A DNA stretch of 64,000 nt. Source: Diploptera punctata. Lineage: Eukaryota; Arthropoda; Insecta; Blattodea; Blaberidae. The position numbers were made by a program, and so were the translations under genes. The DNA is taken from contig JASPKZ010003844.1 of assembly GCA_030220185.1 (NCBI GenBank), positions 1,967,001 to 2,031,000 of the forward strand, written 5' to 3'. Under the pieces are notes generated by a model. That model was not told the origin of the DNA. It did no database searches and saw only the letters and a list, made by a program, of their open reading frames with translations. Numbering within the stretch: position 1 is the first letter of the stretch; the number at the start of each line of letters is the position of its first letter. Shown here one piece after another: positions 53,366 to 64,000 of this stretch.

Positions 53366-53508
53366 AATTCATAATTTTTTAACCCTTTATTCATTTCATA
53401 CCTGTATAAGAGTGAAAATGAATTAAAATTCAGTTTTACCTTATAATTCAATTAATGTTCATGAAATTTGTGTTAATTTTTTTAAAATCAATTTTGTTTC
53501 CTTTCTTA

Positions 53509-54232
53509 TCATAAGTAATGCCACGAGTGATTTCCAAATTATCGATAAATTCACGACTCACGAAGTGAGGAGTGAATTTATCTAGAGAATTTGGAAATCA
53601 AGAGTGGCATTTGTTAGGACTATTTAACGAATAAAATTAAGCTGTTTACTCACAAATCATTATTTAACTGTAGTTATTTCAAAATATTTATATATTTAAT
53701 GCAAACGGCGATGTTTGAAAACAAATGAGAAACGATAGGTACGCTTCTACTGCTTCTTTTGTTTATCACTGCAACCAGATCATACTATTTATTGCCAAAG
53801 GAACGCAATATTGTAAGAATGCTCTCTAGTGGAGAAAAAATGAAACATCAATCTGTATATTAATTCATTTCTGATGTCGTATGATGTAAATATGACAATT
53901 ATATTTTTCTGGATTATTACCTGGGAAAAAAATACATTTAAGAAAGTGCAAACAGTGATTTCTTTTTTTGGTGGTATAATCAATTGCTACAAATGTTGAC
54001 ATGTATGCACTATATATACAATCTGGTAGCCGTATTTCTTATAGGCTCAGTCACTGCAAAATAACGGTCAGACCTGTTCAGAATATTAAAAAGGAGGAGC
54101 TTTGTTTAATATATGGTAATTATAACACTGATAAATATTTCGTGAAACACGACTCTGATTGGTTGTAAAACAGAAATCATTGAAACGTGATTGGTCATTG
54201 ACTCCCATTTGGGGCATGAGTTAAATAGTCAA
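53509..54232 (+). mobile_element. Hairpin/TIR repeat, copy 3
   Basis: Nearly identical to copy 1: hairpin at 53520-53608, body start gactatttaacgaataaaat, end gggcatgagttaaatagtc. It lacks a short stretch around the cccgcatgcggcatgtg segment of copy 1. It lies 9.4 kb from copy 1. Confidence 0.88.
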
Positions 54233-55834
54233 TGTAATATTTTCGTGTGTCCAAATAGCTCCAACTTTTCTTTTTAAATCTTAAAGGCGTCAAATGTGTT
54301 TTGAATGATCAATTTTATATGTAAAGTGAAGAGTTTTCTTAAAGAAATAAAAAAATGTCCCTGAAGAAGTTAACATTTCCAAATTATATTTAGAAAAAAA
54401 TGTACAATGAAAACTCCACAATAATAAAAATCTGCACAACGCCATTCTAACAAATTACTCCAAGGGAAAGTGAAATAAGACAGGATTTGGGCAGCTTTTT
54501 AGATGAAAAAAAAATGCCACCTTTATAGGAGCTTCCTTAGGAAGCTACATATTATGGTGTGTATATATATATATATATAACTGCATCTTTTGTTATTAAA
54601 AAAAGTAACCATGTACAGGTAGTTCCAGCAGTATTGTAACAGTAAATAATAATAAAATAGATTTTCAAATATTAACCCCAAATTTTTAAGGAAGTAAGTC
54701 ACAAAAATTGTACACTAAAACTGTTTTTCAGGCACATTTTATCGGTTTCAATAATTGTGTAATTGTCTTGAAAATAGTGAAATGGCAACTTGCTTCTTTT
54801 CGTCCTTGAATCTTTAAATCCGAATGAATATGCCAATGTTATATAACTGAGAGTACAAACTAAAAAAGGAATATAAATTAGTAACGTATATATTTACGTA
54901 TGTATTTCGAGTATTATGTTTACATGCGAGTTTATACAGTACATATATAATTATTTAAGTATATTTATGGAAAAATTAATCTTCGATGCACTGTCCTTGT
55001 TGAGAATATTTATTATTTGCATTAAAGGCAAATCATTAAACAGGTTTAACTTGCGTATTATTCTTTCAAGGTGGTTAAAATTTATAAAATCTGAACAGTT
55101 TATTTTAAAAACTTAATGAAGTATTAATGGTTTTGACCCAAATTCCAAGCAAGTTTCATTAATAATGGTAGCTTCTTTTAAAATAACTAACGAGTTCTCC
55201 AAGATTATTAAAACATACAAAGAGGATTTTTCCATTCTTCTTTTTTTGTATTTTATGTGTTGAAAATGAGCTTCATCAACACTTGAGAAAAGTATACATA
55301 ATCCCAGATATCTTAACGGAATCGCATTTCCTACTTTTCGTGAAGTAATACACCGATTTGCCTGTAAGTAGGTCATGGTGGAATATTGGAATGAAGAATG
55401 GTATAGAACTTGTAAGAGAGGAAATGGAGGGTAAATTGGAAGCAAGTAACAGCTCCGATGGGAAAGGTTTGAAAACTACTTTGCTTTTAGGCATTGCGTC
55501 TTTAACAAGTAGCAAACAAAAGTAATATCTTTCCACCAATCTTATCATACATTTTACTCTTTATAAAATCCCTAATCTTTTCTACTTCATTTTCTTTCAA
55601 AGATCACATATTTAAAATTTATTCGACATGTAAGTAAAATATTTTTATCTCCTGCTTTAAATTCTTCTACAAATATATTATACCAGAATCAAGAGAACAA
55701 TAGCTGGTTGTGTAAAGCCTGGAAAATTTTAAAATTATATACAAATCACAGCATACCAAATGGGAACTCTTATTGCATTTTTGGTATTCCTCTTTATACT
55801 TCAATTCCCTAAACTCTCAGATACGTCCTTAAAT
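54233..55834. other. AT-rich, nothing recognised
   Basis: A TA run at 54560-54579 and several 60-110 codon frames without recognisable similarity. Confidence 0.35.
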
Positions 55835-56470
55835 TAATTGTCTTCATCTTCTACGTCATGGAATTAGGCCTTAGACCTGTTTCTTTATCAAGAGACCGTA
55901 TCCCTCCATCGAGTTATGGGTGGCCCAATATTTCTTCTTCCTTTGTATAGGCAGTGAAGCAAAATTTCTGGGAGTCTATTGGGTGTCATTCTTACTATAT
56001 TCTGGAGCCAGATAGATCTTGAATTTTGAATTTTATCTATAACACTGTAGATGTTTAATTTGGTTCTAATTTCTTCATTATATTTCTTATTTAACAATGT
56101 ATAACCAACTGCTGAACGTAAGAATTTCATTTCAGCTACTTCTATTTCCCTTTTATCTAATTTACTGTGTGTCCAATTTTCACAAGCATATGTTTAACAT
56201 AGGTCTGCCATAGTTTTATAGAATTTTAATTGTGTCATTTTTAATGTTTTATTTTTTTGAGTTTTTCTTATTTTCCCGCACATATTATAACATTTGTTTG
56301 ATTCTAAGTTTATATCATTATTTTGGCAGTAAGATATGTTAAACCATAACTGTTTACTTCTTCTATTAATTTGTTATTGGTCATTATTTTGTATATTCTG
56401 TAGTTTAAATTCTTCTTTAGTCGTTAATTGCACAGGACATGTTAACAAAACATATCTTTATATGGAACAA
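55835..56470 (-). pseudogene. LINE-H RT C-terminal part
   Basis: On the minus strand 55888-56130 reads MKFLRSAVGYTLLNKKYNEE, then IRTKLNIYSVIDKIQNSRSI, WLQNIVRMTPNRLPEILLHC and GRRNIGPPITRW. AEMKFLR precedes it. Upstream (56150-56450) are older parts with frame breaks. The tail reads acaggtctaaggcctaattc and (GAAGAT)-type. Confidence 0.85.
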
Positions 56471-56559
56471 TCACACAAAAATAAATTAGCAAACAGGTTA
56501 TACAAAACATTACTAATGACAATTGTAAATAAAGTCCATGACGCTTCAGACGAGCATTA

Positions 56560-56790
56560 GCCTACTAGGGGGCTGCTGGCCTCGCATCCACACATAAAGG
56601 TGAATGACCATCCAACCAGTAAAGAAATGACATGTAGAAACTGCTACTTGTACAGCTACTCAGATTCCTCACGATGCTGGGTGTACACCGGTCCCATATT
56701 TCCCGAAATTCCATGATAAAATATCTCCAATGGAGACACGAACCAGCGCAAGTTTCGTAGCTCTGTTACAAAGCATCTAGCCTTATTTAT
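56560..56790 (-). repeat. SINE-E copy
   Basis: The minus-strand head has gctagatgctttgtaacaga and B-box-like gctggttcgtgtctcc. The body has ctcacgatgctgggtgtaca and ggtcccatat, as in the 5027 copy. Confidence 0.65.
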
Positions 56791-57194
56791 CAATATTTTA
56801 ATATCTAATGTCATAACATTTCTAGGAATTTGGTTTCATCCAATAGGCGATATATATGACCATTATAAGTAGTAACGTTTTCGTGTTTTAAAAGTTCACA
56901 GAATATTTTTTTAAAATATCATTATGAGATGATTACAATAAGTAAGTCCAGATAATGAAATCCCAACCCACAATTCATCTCGACATAAGAAAGTCAGAAA
57001 AAAAGAACCTCAGTCACGTTGGTCGGCACCAGGATTTATACTGGGGTCTCGCGAATACGATTGTCAAACATTAATGCCTAAGGTACTCTATCGGTTATTG
57101 TTTTTTATTCATTATTATAAATGTTATTACAATCAAGATTGCAACTAAAAACAGATATAAACAAATGCAATAATTAGTATTGACGAATACAAAA
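56791..57194. other. Unassigned
   Basis: A weak tRNA-like stretch near 57028-57075 (ggatttatactggggtctcg) without family support. Confidence 0.25.
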
Positions 57195-57420
57195 AGAAAT
57201 GTTACCGAGAAAACATTGGAATGGTGTTCACCTGGAAAAAGAAAGAAAGGAAGACCTCGAAACTCATGGTTGCAAGAAATAAGAACTGGAATGAGAATAA
57301 GCGGACTAGAGGAAATGGAGTGGATGGATAGGGACGAGTAGAGAAGGGAAATAAAACTTTAGTCACAGAAAGATGTGTGAACATTGAAGAGTTATATATA
57401 AATATCAAAATTATTATTAA
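57195..57420 (+). repeat. LINE-B 3' end
   Basis: aaaacattggaatggtgttc, RKRKTSKLMVARNKNWNENK-like coding with a shift, gtggatggatagggacgagt, then aaaataaaactttagtcaca and a short TTA tail. Confidence 0.85.
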
Positions 57421-57564
57421 TTTTTAATAAGAAACAACTAAAATCAACTCATGTAATTGTTGCATCATTTTAAATTATAATACAGTAAGTGAGGGTTTGC
57501 ATAAAACAATGAACTCTTTATCTTAAGTTTCTTTAATTATTATTTTTTTTCTTTTAACAGTAAT

Positions 57565-57565
<1 letters not shown>

Positions 57566-57618
<53 letters not shown>
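57566..57618. repeat. (TA)n microsatellite
   Basis: About 53 bp uninterrupted TA. Confidence 0.97.
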
Positions 57619-57620
<2 letters not shown>

Positions 57621-57728
57621 CTTAACTGTTACGTTAGCCGCGAGATGGCAGTTGGAACAATTTCAGCTACCTCTTGTGTGAATTGAGAATACTACATGTA
57701 TAAGAAAATTGTATGCTTGTATTGGAAT

Positions 57729-57803
57729 TCTTGAGTAGCTCAGTTGGTTAGAGCGCTAAAGGTACAGACTTTAGAGACTCGAGTTCGAATCCCGACTCAA
57801 GCA
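57729..57803 (+). tRNA. tRNA-like module between two (TA)n tracts
   Basis: TCTTGAG/CTCAAGC acceptor (first pair mismatched), D arm GCTC/GAGC with AGTTGGTTA loop, T loop TTCGAAT. The anticodon arm again needs an extra base: TAAAG/CTTTA with loop GTACAGA. The downstream attcatttttcttttcatat resembles tataatttttctcttcaaat after the array tRNAs at 45668. It may be a relative of that unit in single copy. Confidence 0.45.
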
Positions 57804-57820
57804 TTCATTTTTCTTTTCAT

Positions 57821-57852
<32 letters not shown>

Positions 57853-57854
57853 GC

Positions 57855-58008
57855 CTCACTATGATGGTTGTCTCTATATAAAAGCGGGTGCCGCGCGACA
57901 ATGATTAACATGTGGAATTATTATAGTGGTGGTAGTCATCTTTGTATTTAATTATATATAACGGCCGCAGGAAAACAAAGCGAGCCGCTGGACAACCATC
58001 ATAGTGAG
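57855..58008. mobile_element. Short TIR element, 18 bp perfect ends
   Basis: ctcactatgatggttgtc at 57855-57872 and its exact complement gacaaccatcatagtgag at 57991-58008. It is 154 bp, relatively GC-rich for the window, and non-coding. The left end abuts a (TA)n tract (57827-57852), so a target duplication is hard to see. Confidence 0.75.
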
Positions 58009-58833
58009 ATGATAACTGATATTTAGTTGAGCGATCGATAAATTAACAAACATTTACTTCTGTTATTAACTTTTTACATCTATAAAGAAAGTTATTTCAA
58101 GTTGATATCTAAATAAGGAGCTGATGATAGTGTTCATATTTATTATATTATTCTTTTCTAATAGTTTTTTCATTGATTGCCTCCACACACATCACCCTCT
58201 ATACCTTGAATAGTAAAAACATTCTGCGGTACATCAATAAATACTCCACGTTTTAAATTGCATTTCCTGCATTACCCAAGTTTACACACGTAGCAATGCA
58301 GCATAAAATACTCTAGTTTGGAAAACTAATAAGAAAACCTCAATAAATACTGAAAGTAAGCGGAAATGCTAACATTTGTACCGGAATTAGTCCTCGGAGA
58401 AACATTTTTATTGCACGACGGTTCGTAAATCTGCAATAAGCTTATAAGGACGTAACACAATACCAACTACAAACTGTTTGTAAAAGAAAATAGAAGAAGA
58501 GAATTTAAGATATGGCATGTAAGAGTTCTTTTGTTCCTTTAGTGATTATAAAGATACACGGCTCTATTGTATAATTTGGTTTCTATTAAACAGAATCATT
58601 GAGTTGTAAGTATCTTTGTTTTACACTCATAAACATAAAAAACTCATTACAAACAAGCAACTTTTTATATCATGAACGTCTATTTCACTCGCTTAAACCT
58701 GACCTAAGCCAAATAACATCGAACAACACGTTTAAAAACAACCCACATAAATAACACAGTTGTACTTCATTGTTTATCTATTCATATGAAATTAGGAGTA
58801 TTTCAGAATAAATAACTACGCAACATTTTCTAC
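58009..58833. other. Unassigned
   Basis: Nothing recognised. Confidence 0.3.
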
Positions 58834-59180
58834 CAAAGTAAGACGAACAGACAGGTGAATGGAGAAAACTTCTCAACAACGAGCTACAATATATTCATGG
58901 GAAACCAGATGTGATAACAGTTTAGTCTTGTAGACTGCGATGGGTAAGACATGTGCGCACTTATGGGGCATGAAAGTGAAGAATGGGTATCATACTTATT
59001 GTAGAAAACCAGAAGGGAAAGTGCGAGAAAGGTAGGCACAGAATGAGGTGGGAGAATAACATTAACCACGTTTTAAGGGAGTTGAATTTTACAGAGAATG
59101 ATTGGAAAACGGTAGCTTAAGATATAGATATAAGGAAAGCTTATGTCCGCGCAATTACGATCCTCCTGGTTTGTTAGTTC
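58834..59180 (+). pseudogene. LINE-A C-terminus, old copy
   Basis: aacagacaggtgaatggaga, then ttagtcttgtagactgcgat, gtaggcacagaatgaggtgg, and ttatgtccgcgcaattacga. All frames contain stops or shifts. No tail is preserved. Confidence 0.8.
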
Positions 59181-59762
59181 AGCGAGTTATATAAAAATTG
59201 TAGTCTGTCTATACTGAGATACTTTAACTATATAAAGTTTGGATTATTTATTAGAGAGCACACTGTTTAGACCTATTTCTTATAGTATGTATTAATGCGT
59301 TTGTATGTCATTGTATGTTATTAACTTTCAAAGATATGAAATTATAATTTTTTGAAATAAAAATAGAATCAAGTTTCTGAGCTCCACTAAAAAAATCTCG
59401 AATCATAATCAGGTCGAGCTGGCCTCAAGATCAGAACGTGGGACCTGCGAAAATGAGTCGCAATCCCTTTGAGCCAATTTGCTTTTTATTCCGCTTATAT
59501 TTAGTGATTAAAATTATAAATATAGTATACAACAAATAAATCATAGTTCTTCCTAAGGTATTTTGTAATATTATATTTTAACTACACTTCGTTTCACTCT
59601 TGAGCGGGACCTATGACCATTATGTTTCCAAAGCAATCAATTTAAAGATTTTTTATGCCCTGAGAAAAATCCATTGCTCTATTTGGATTTAAAGGAGACT
59701 TGATTTCATAAGAAGCACATATTGTAAAGAATTATAACAGTTATCCAAATGTACCATATTCC
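59181..59762. other. AT-rich, nothing recognised
   Basis: A tRNA-like B-box was looked for near 59400-59480 without success. Confidence 0.3.
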
Positions 59763-60005
59763 AAACTAACTCACTGGAACCGCGCGGACATAAGCTCTCC
59801 ATAGTGGAACCATGTCCGCGTTTCTTGGCGGTTGTATTTTACAATGAAGTAATGCCACTCTTTCGACCAAGATACTTTCTTAGTCTGGCTTATTACATTG
59901 ACCTATCCGGCATGGGCAATCCTTTCGATAGCAATGCTACCGGCATAGCTCTCGGGGTCATTTAAGCATGCAAGCCGCTCCACCACGACAAGGTAAAGAT
60001 ACCAT
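59763..60005 (-). repeat. LINE-A tip plus a second retroposon fragment
   Basis: 59763-59805 (aactaactcactggaac, cgcgcggacataagctctcc) is the extreme LINE-A 3' tip. 59806-60005 on the minus strand has ggtatctttaccttgtcgtg, gtggagcggcttgcatgc and atgccggtagcattgctatc, which looks like the leader region of another arthropod LINE. Confidence 0.5.
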
Positions 60006-60094
60006 GGAGGATATAATATTTCTAATTAACTCAAATTTGAAAACGTAATCTTCTTACTAGGCTCGCGGACTCTTTATTCTCTTACAGGAGACGA

Positions 60095-60470
60095 TTCATT
60101 AGATGATGATGTCAGGCCTTCTCTCCATCGCTTTTTCGGTCTGTCGACGTCTCCTTTGCCTTTTGAAGTTGTAAGTATCTTGAAGTGTTCTAATTATCCT
60201 ATTATTAATGACTCTATCTATATTAGCGCTCCACTATCTTTTTTCTAGTTTTTGTAATTTTTCGATGGTCATTGTATTATATTGTTGTCTCACATCTTCG
60301 TTTTTCATTCCGACTAATCTGGTTTTACCTACTATGGCTCATAGTGTATTCATTTCTGATTTATGAGTAAAATATTGCGCCTTTTTTCTCTCTTCCCAAG
60401 TTTCAGATTGTAAATCTTTTAAGGAGGTAAACTCTTCTACTAAAGTTCTATATTCAAGGATGAAAAATAA
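60095..60470 (-). pseudogene. LINE-H-type RT C-terminus
   Basis: The minus-strand tail gcctgacatcatcatctaa is preceded by GKGDVDRPKKRWREG-like coding and the KNEDVRQQYNTMTIEKLQKL segment near 60240-60310. AEMNTLRAIVGKT follows upstream. Frames are broken. Confidence 0.75.
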
Positions 60471-61274
60471 TTTTTAATTATTGAATATTATTAACTATTT
60501 TGGCAGATAAGTGCCCCAGAGTTAGAATCTGGTTATGTAAATTATTTACAAATAGTATTGGAATTATTTATAATATTTGTTGTTAGTTTGACACCAAATG
60601 GAGTTGCATGATCTTGTAGTTAATGGAGATGCTTGCGTGGACTGATCAACCCTTGGGATATATCCGGGGTAAATCAAGAGAGTTGGATCATGCACTATAG
60701 TCATGGAGACGGCATATTATCTAGAGGGAAATCACATCATCTTCAGACCAGCCAAGAAATCACCCAAAGTGTATATCTTATCGCTCATGGAACCATGCAA
60801 GAAAAAGTAAACAAATTTTAATATTTCACTTTTGAGTTAGAATTTGTAAAGAGATTATTGTTAAATAAATTTCACAATGATCTTCCTCTCGTTTTCTTGG
60901 TAACAATTCTCACGAAATTAACATACCGTCCATGAGTAAAATTACATAAAAGCTATACCATGTATTTCTTTTTACTCTGAGAAGCAGTAAAAATAATTCG
61001 TTGGTGGCCATAATAAATGGAGCCACAAAATGAAAGGAAATTAATTTAAGAAAATTCTGCACTGAAAAAAAGAGAAAAGAAATTATAAGATAAATAGTGA
61101 GAGTACAATTATTTAAGGTTGAACTAGTACAACATTGTAAAGACCGTATTAATTTCAAATATATTGTCGTCCATAAAAAAGTGGAAATTATGCTATTGGG
61201 CTCTGGTATAAAAAAATAAATAAAGTATATTTTTAAAAAAATATATATTATTTACGGCTGCATAAATATTTTTC
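60471..61274. other. Unassigned
   Basis: A 62-codon frame at 60633-60821 is relatively GC-balanced but has no recognisable similarity. Confidence 0.3.
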
Positions 61275-61350
61275 TTCATTATCATCATCTTCAAGGTATG
61301 GGCCTGTTGGCACGTTCCGCTCCCCGGTGCACTATATGTGCAGGTGCAGG
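61275..61350 (-). repeat. LINE-C-type 3' tip
   Basis: tcattatcatcatcttcaag and gggcctgttggcacgttccg resemble the tail at 24898. Confidence 0.6.
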
Positions 61351-61910
61351 TCGTGTTTCCAACGACGTTTTGGTCGTATAAATACTTTTTGTATATAAAA
61401 TTAAAACAGCTATTCTGTACTCTGCAATGAATAACAATAAACCAATTTTCATGGTAATTTTTAATTCTACTCTCCTACCATCAAGAACCTAGCGTCATAT
61501 TCACATCCTCCTCCAATGACAAAATTTATTTTTGGTTACCCAGTTTCCAGTATTATAAATTTCACATCGATGCATTTTGAAGGAACTCTTTCTTTCACTA
61601 CGCGCTCTATTTAGTACGCATTCAATCTTCGTAAATCAGAACGCATTACTTTAGCATACTGTCATAGTTATGATTAGAAGGTGAAAGACGCAGTACTCAT
61701 GCTTCTTAAACAGCATTTCGTCCGCTTCAACATTACATTCTCTTTAAACTATCCTCATTCATATCTCCCCACCATAACTTAAACATACGATCAAGTTATA
61801 GTTATATTTTTACTGTTTTTTTTACACTTGGTACATTCATTATTAAACCAATATGTGTACAATTAAGTTCTAAGTTTATTTTTATCTATTTTATACTTTA
61901 TACCTCTATA
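61351..61910. other. Unassigned
   Basis: Nothing recognised. Confidence 0.3.
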
Positions 61911-62035
61911 AGGTGTGGAAAGCAACGGGAAGCTACCACACCTACAATTTCCTAGTAAAGCTGCAAGCATAGCATGGCATTGCTATGATTGCAGTGAAAG
62001 ACCTACCCTCGGGCAGAATTACTATGCGTAGATGG
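61911..62035 (+). repeat. SINE-A tail variant A, truncated
   Basis: ggtgtggaaagcaacgggaa, gctaccacacctacaattt, gcaagcatagcatggcattg, then ccctcgggcagaattactat. Confidence 0.88.
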
Positions 62036-62205
62036 ATTGTGTACTATGTGTTGTTAATTTAACTATAATTCATATTATTAATATTATTAACTCTGGTGAA
62101 ATGGATAGGAAGATATCACGATCTTAACTTCATCTTGCAAAATAATAATAATATGATAATTAATAATAATGATAATAATAATAATTGTATTGTATTTTAT
62201 TGTAT

Positions 62206-62893
<688 letters not shown>

Positions 62894-63467
62894 ACACGTA
62901 TTGAAGCCATCTTAAATGCTATGATTTAAAATAAAAAAATATAATATCGTAATACTTATATTTATTGAATAAGTAAGGGTAGTTTGGATATATTTTTCAT
63001 TGAAATGCTAATTGAGTAATTTAGATATAGTGAGCATATTAAGAGCAGATTTCCTTTCTGCAGTGCAACTGTGAACTAGAGTTTGGTATTATTTACATAT
63101 TTATTATAGAGAATCAGAGTCTTCCAATCTGCTGCTCAATCCGTGTATTTCTATTACCCTTGTTTTCGTGAAATGTTATGGATATGAGAGCCATTTCAGT
63201 TTATTTCAGACTCGCTTAAATTCCTAATTTCCTTATCTACGTTCTGCAAAGTGTTACAGAGCATACAGCTGCAGACACTAATGGAATATTATAGGGATAA
63301 TCCTGAAATGTTCGTTTGTGACGCAGAAAAAAGAAAATTATACTTTTAAGTATAAATGTTAATGTCATGTTAGAGTTTCTAATGATTTTACTTATTACTG
63401 TATGTTTCGAACAATTTATTTTGTTTTGTATTTATTACTTTTATAACAATGTACTTAATTTAAAAAT
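62894..63467. other. Unassigned
   Basis: Nothing recognised. Confidence 0.3.
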
Positions 63468-64000
63468 ACAGGGTGCTCTAAAATTGCCCTTACAAACTTC
63501 TAGGGCTTGTAGAGGGGACTGAGTCAATGATATTTAGAATTGGAAACTATGTCCGAAAACTTTACGTTTCCGTGCTACAGCCGTTTGAAAACATGTTTTT
63601 AACGCGACCACTTTTACGCGTAATTTATTAGAGGCGTGACACAGTATATCACTTGTTTTACAATAGAACTCATTAATAACCAAAGAAATAAATTGGAAAC
63701 TGAATCATGACTTGCATTAATATCTCGGGTACACCCTCTACAATCAATTTTTCCAGTTTTAAAAATTTCGAAAAATGTTGACATTTTTAAAAACACACAC
63801 CTAGCCTTGGAATACTCGATAGGAAAATTTTCAATTTAGACGAATCGCGATGCTATTACTTGTTGAGACATGTGACGTACGTTCAGGCAATGCTTGATTT
63901 CAAACGGCTAGCACTGAACATGGTTTCCAATTCGAGATATTATCAACTCAGGCCCCTCTACAAGTCCTGGAAGTTTGTACGGGAAATTTTAAGACACTCT
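63468..64000. mobile_element. TIR transposon, about 110 bp arms, reaching the window edge
   Basis: The left end acagggtgctctaaaattgc with cttctagggcttgtagaggg is mirrored at 63885-64000 (cccctctacaagtcctggaa). Both arms share attggaaac(t/c)atgt and the cggctagc/agccgtttgaaa block. The subterminal cttctagggcttgtagaggg is identical to that of the 16576 element. The interior is AT-rich with no transposase. The extreme right base or two may lie outside the window. Confidence 0.85.

Noticed and set aside
55113..55548. 110- and 90-codon minus-strand frames as host coding sequence
   Set aside because: No domain, no splice-site-supported structure, and AT-rich composition like the surroundings.

Overview
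This window looks like intergenic or intronic DNA from an arthropod, most likely an insect with a large, repeat-rich genome. The dialect of its LINE C-termini and tRNA-derived SINEs recalls cockroaches and termites, but that attribution is from memory and cannot be tested here. It is AT-rich and dense in microsatellites. I found no convincing host protein-coding gene, CRISPR array, operon or bacterial feature. Every protein-like stretch I recognise belongs to a transposable element, and every one is truncated or frameshifted.

The main content is layered mobile-element debris. (1) Non-LTR retrotransposon (LINE) 3' ends of about eight kinds, locally named LINE-A to LINE-H. Nearly all are 5'-truncated and end in simple tails of (TTA)n, (ATG)n or (TAG)n. 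Two LINE-C1 copies (6465-7130 and 19655-20425) are almost identical and therefore young. (2) tRNA-derived SINEs, SINE-A to SINE-F. Several are full length with perfect 12-14 bp target-site duplications. SINE-A has one common tRNA-like head joined to at least three different 3' tails. (3) DNA transposons: three long-inverted-repeat elements (8865-9681, 16576-17988, 63468 to the window end), two of which carry broken transposase C-termini; a mariner derivative nested inside one of them; a piggyBac-like TTAA MITE; several foldback or hairpin MITEs; and four non-autonomous Helitrons. (4) Two foldback Penelope-like insertions with 13-14 bp target-site duplications. One carries a hammerhead-ribozyme-like motif, and the other is a near-perfect palindrome centred on the loop of that motif.

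Layout: 0-10 kb has LINE-A, SINE-B and SINE-E copies, a young LINE-C1 inserted near a DUF4817-type transposase remnant, a Helitron and a TIR element. 10-20 kb has an intron-containing tRNA-Tyr pseudogene on a foldback element, nested LINE/SINE copies, a foldback MITE, and the mariner-in-TIR-element nest. 20-34 kb has LINE and SINE copies, both Penelope-like foldbacks, a Helitron, and a second, inverted copy of the tRNA-Tyr foldback composite. 34-42 kb has two unexplained local tandem duplications, two Helitrons, a second hammerhead-like motif, and a LINE split by a purine-to-pyrimidine strand-switching tract. 42-54 kb has a hairpin-plus-TIR repeat family, one copy of which is interrupted by a tandem array of tRNA-like genes with an exact 293 bp period. 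51-53 kb has a SINE nested in a hairpin MITE and a piggyBac-like MITE. 53-64 kb has more LINE/SINE tails, another tRNA-like module, a short TIR hairpin, a complex microsatellite and a TIR element at the right edge.

Nothing here works as a pathway. The interest lies in how the elements are built: recurring foldback architecture, tRNA modules carried on repeats, ribozyme motifs, and datable nesting.
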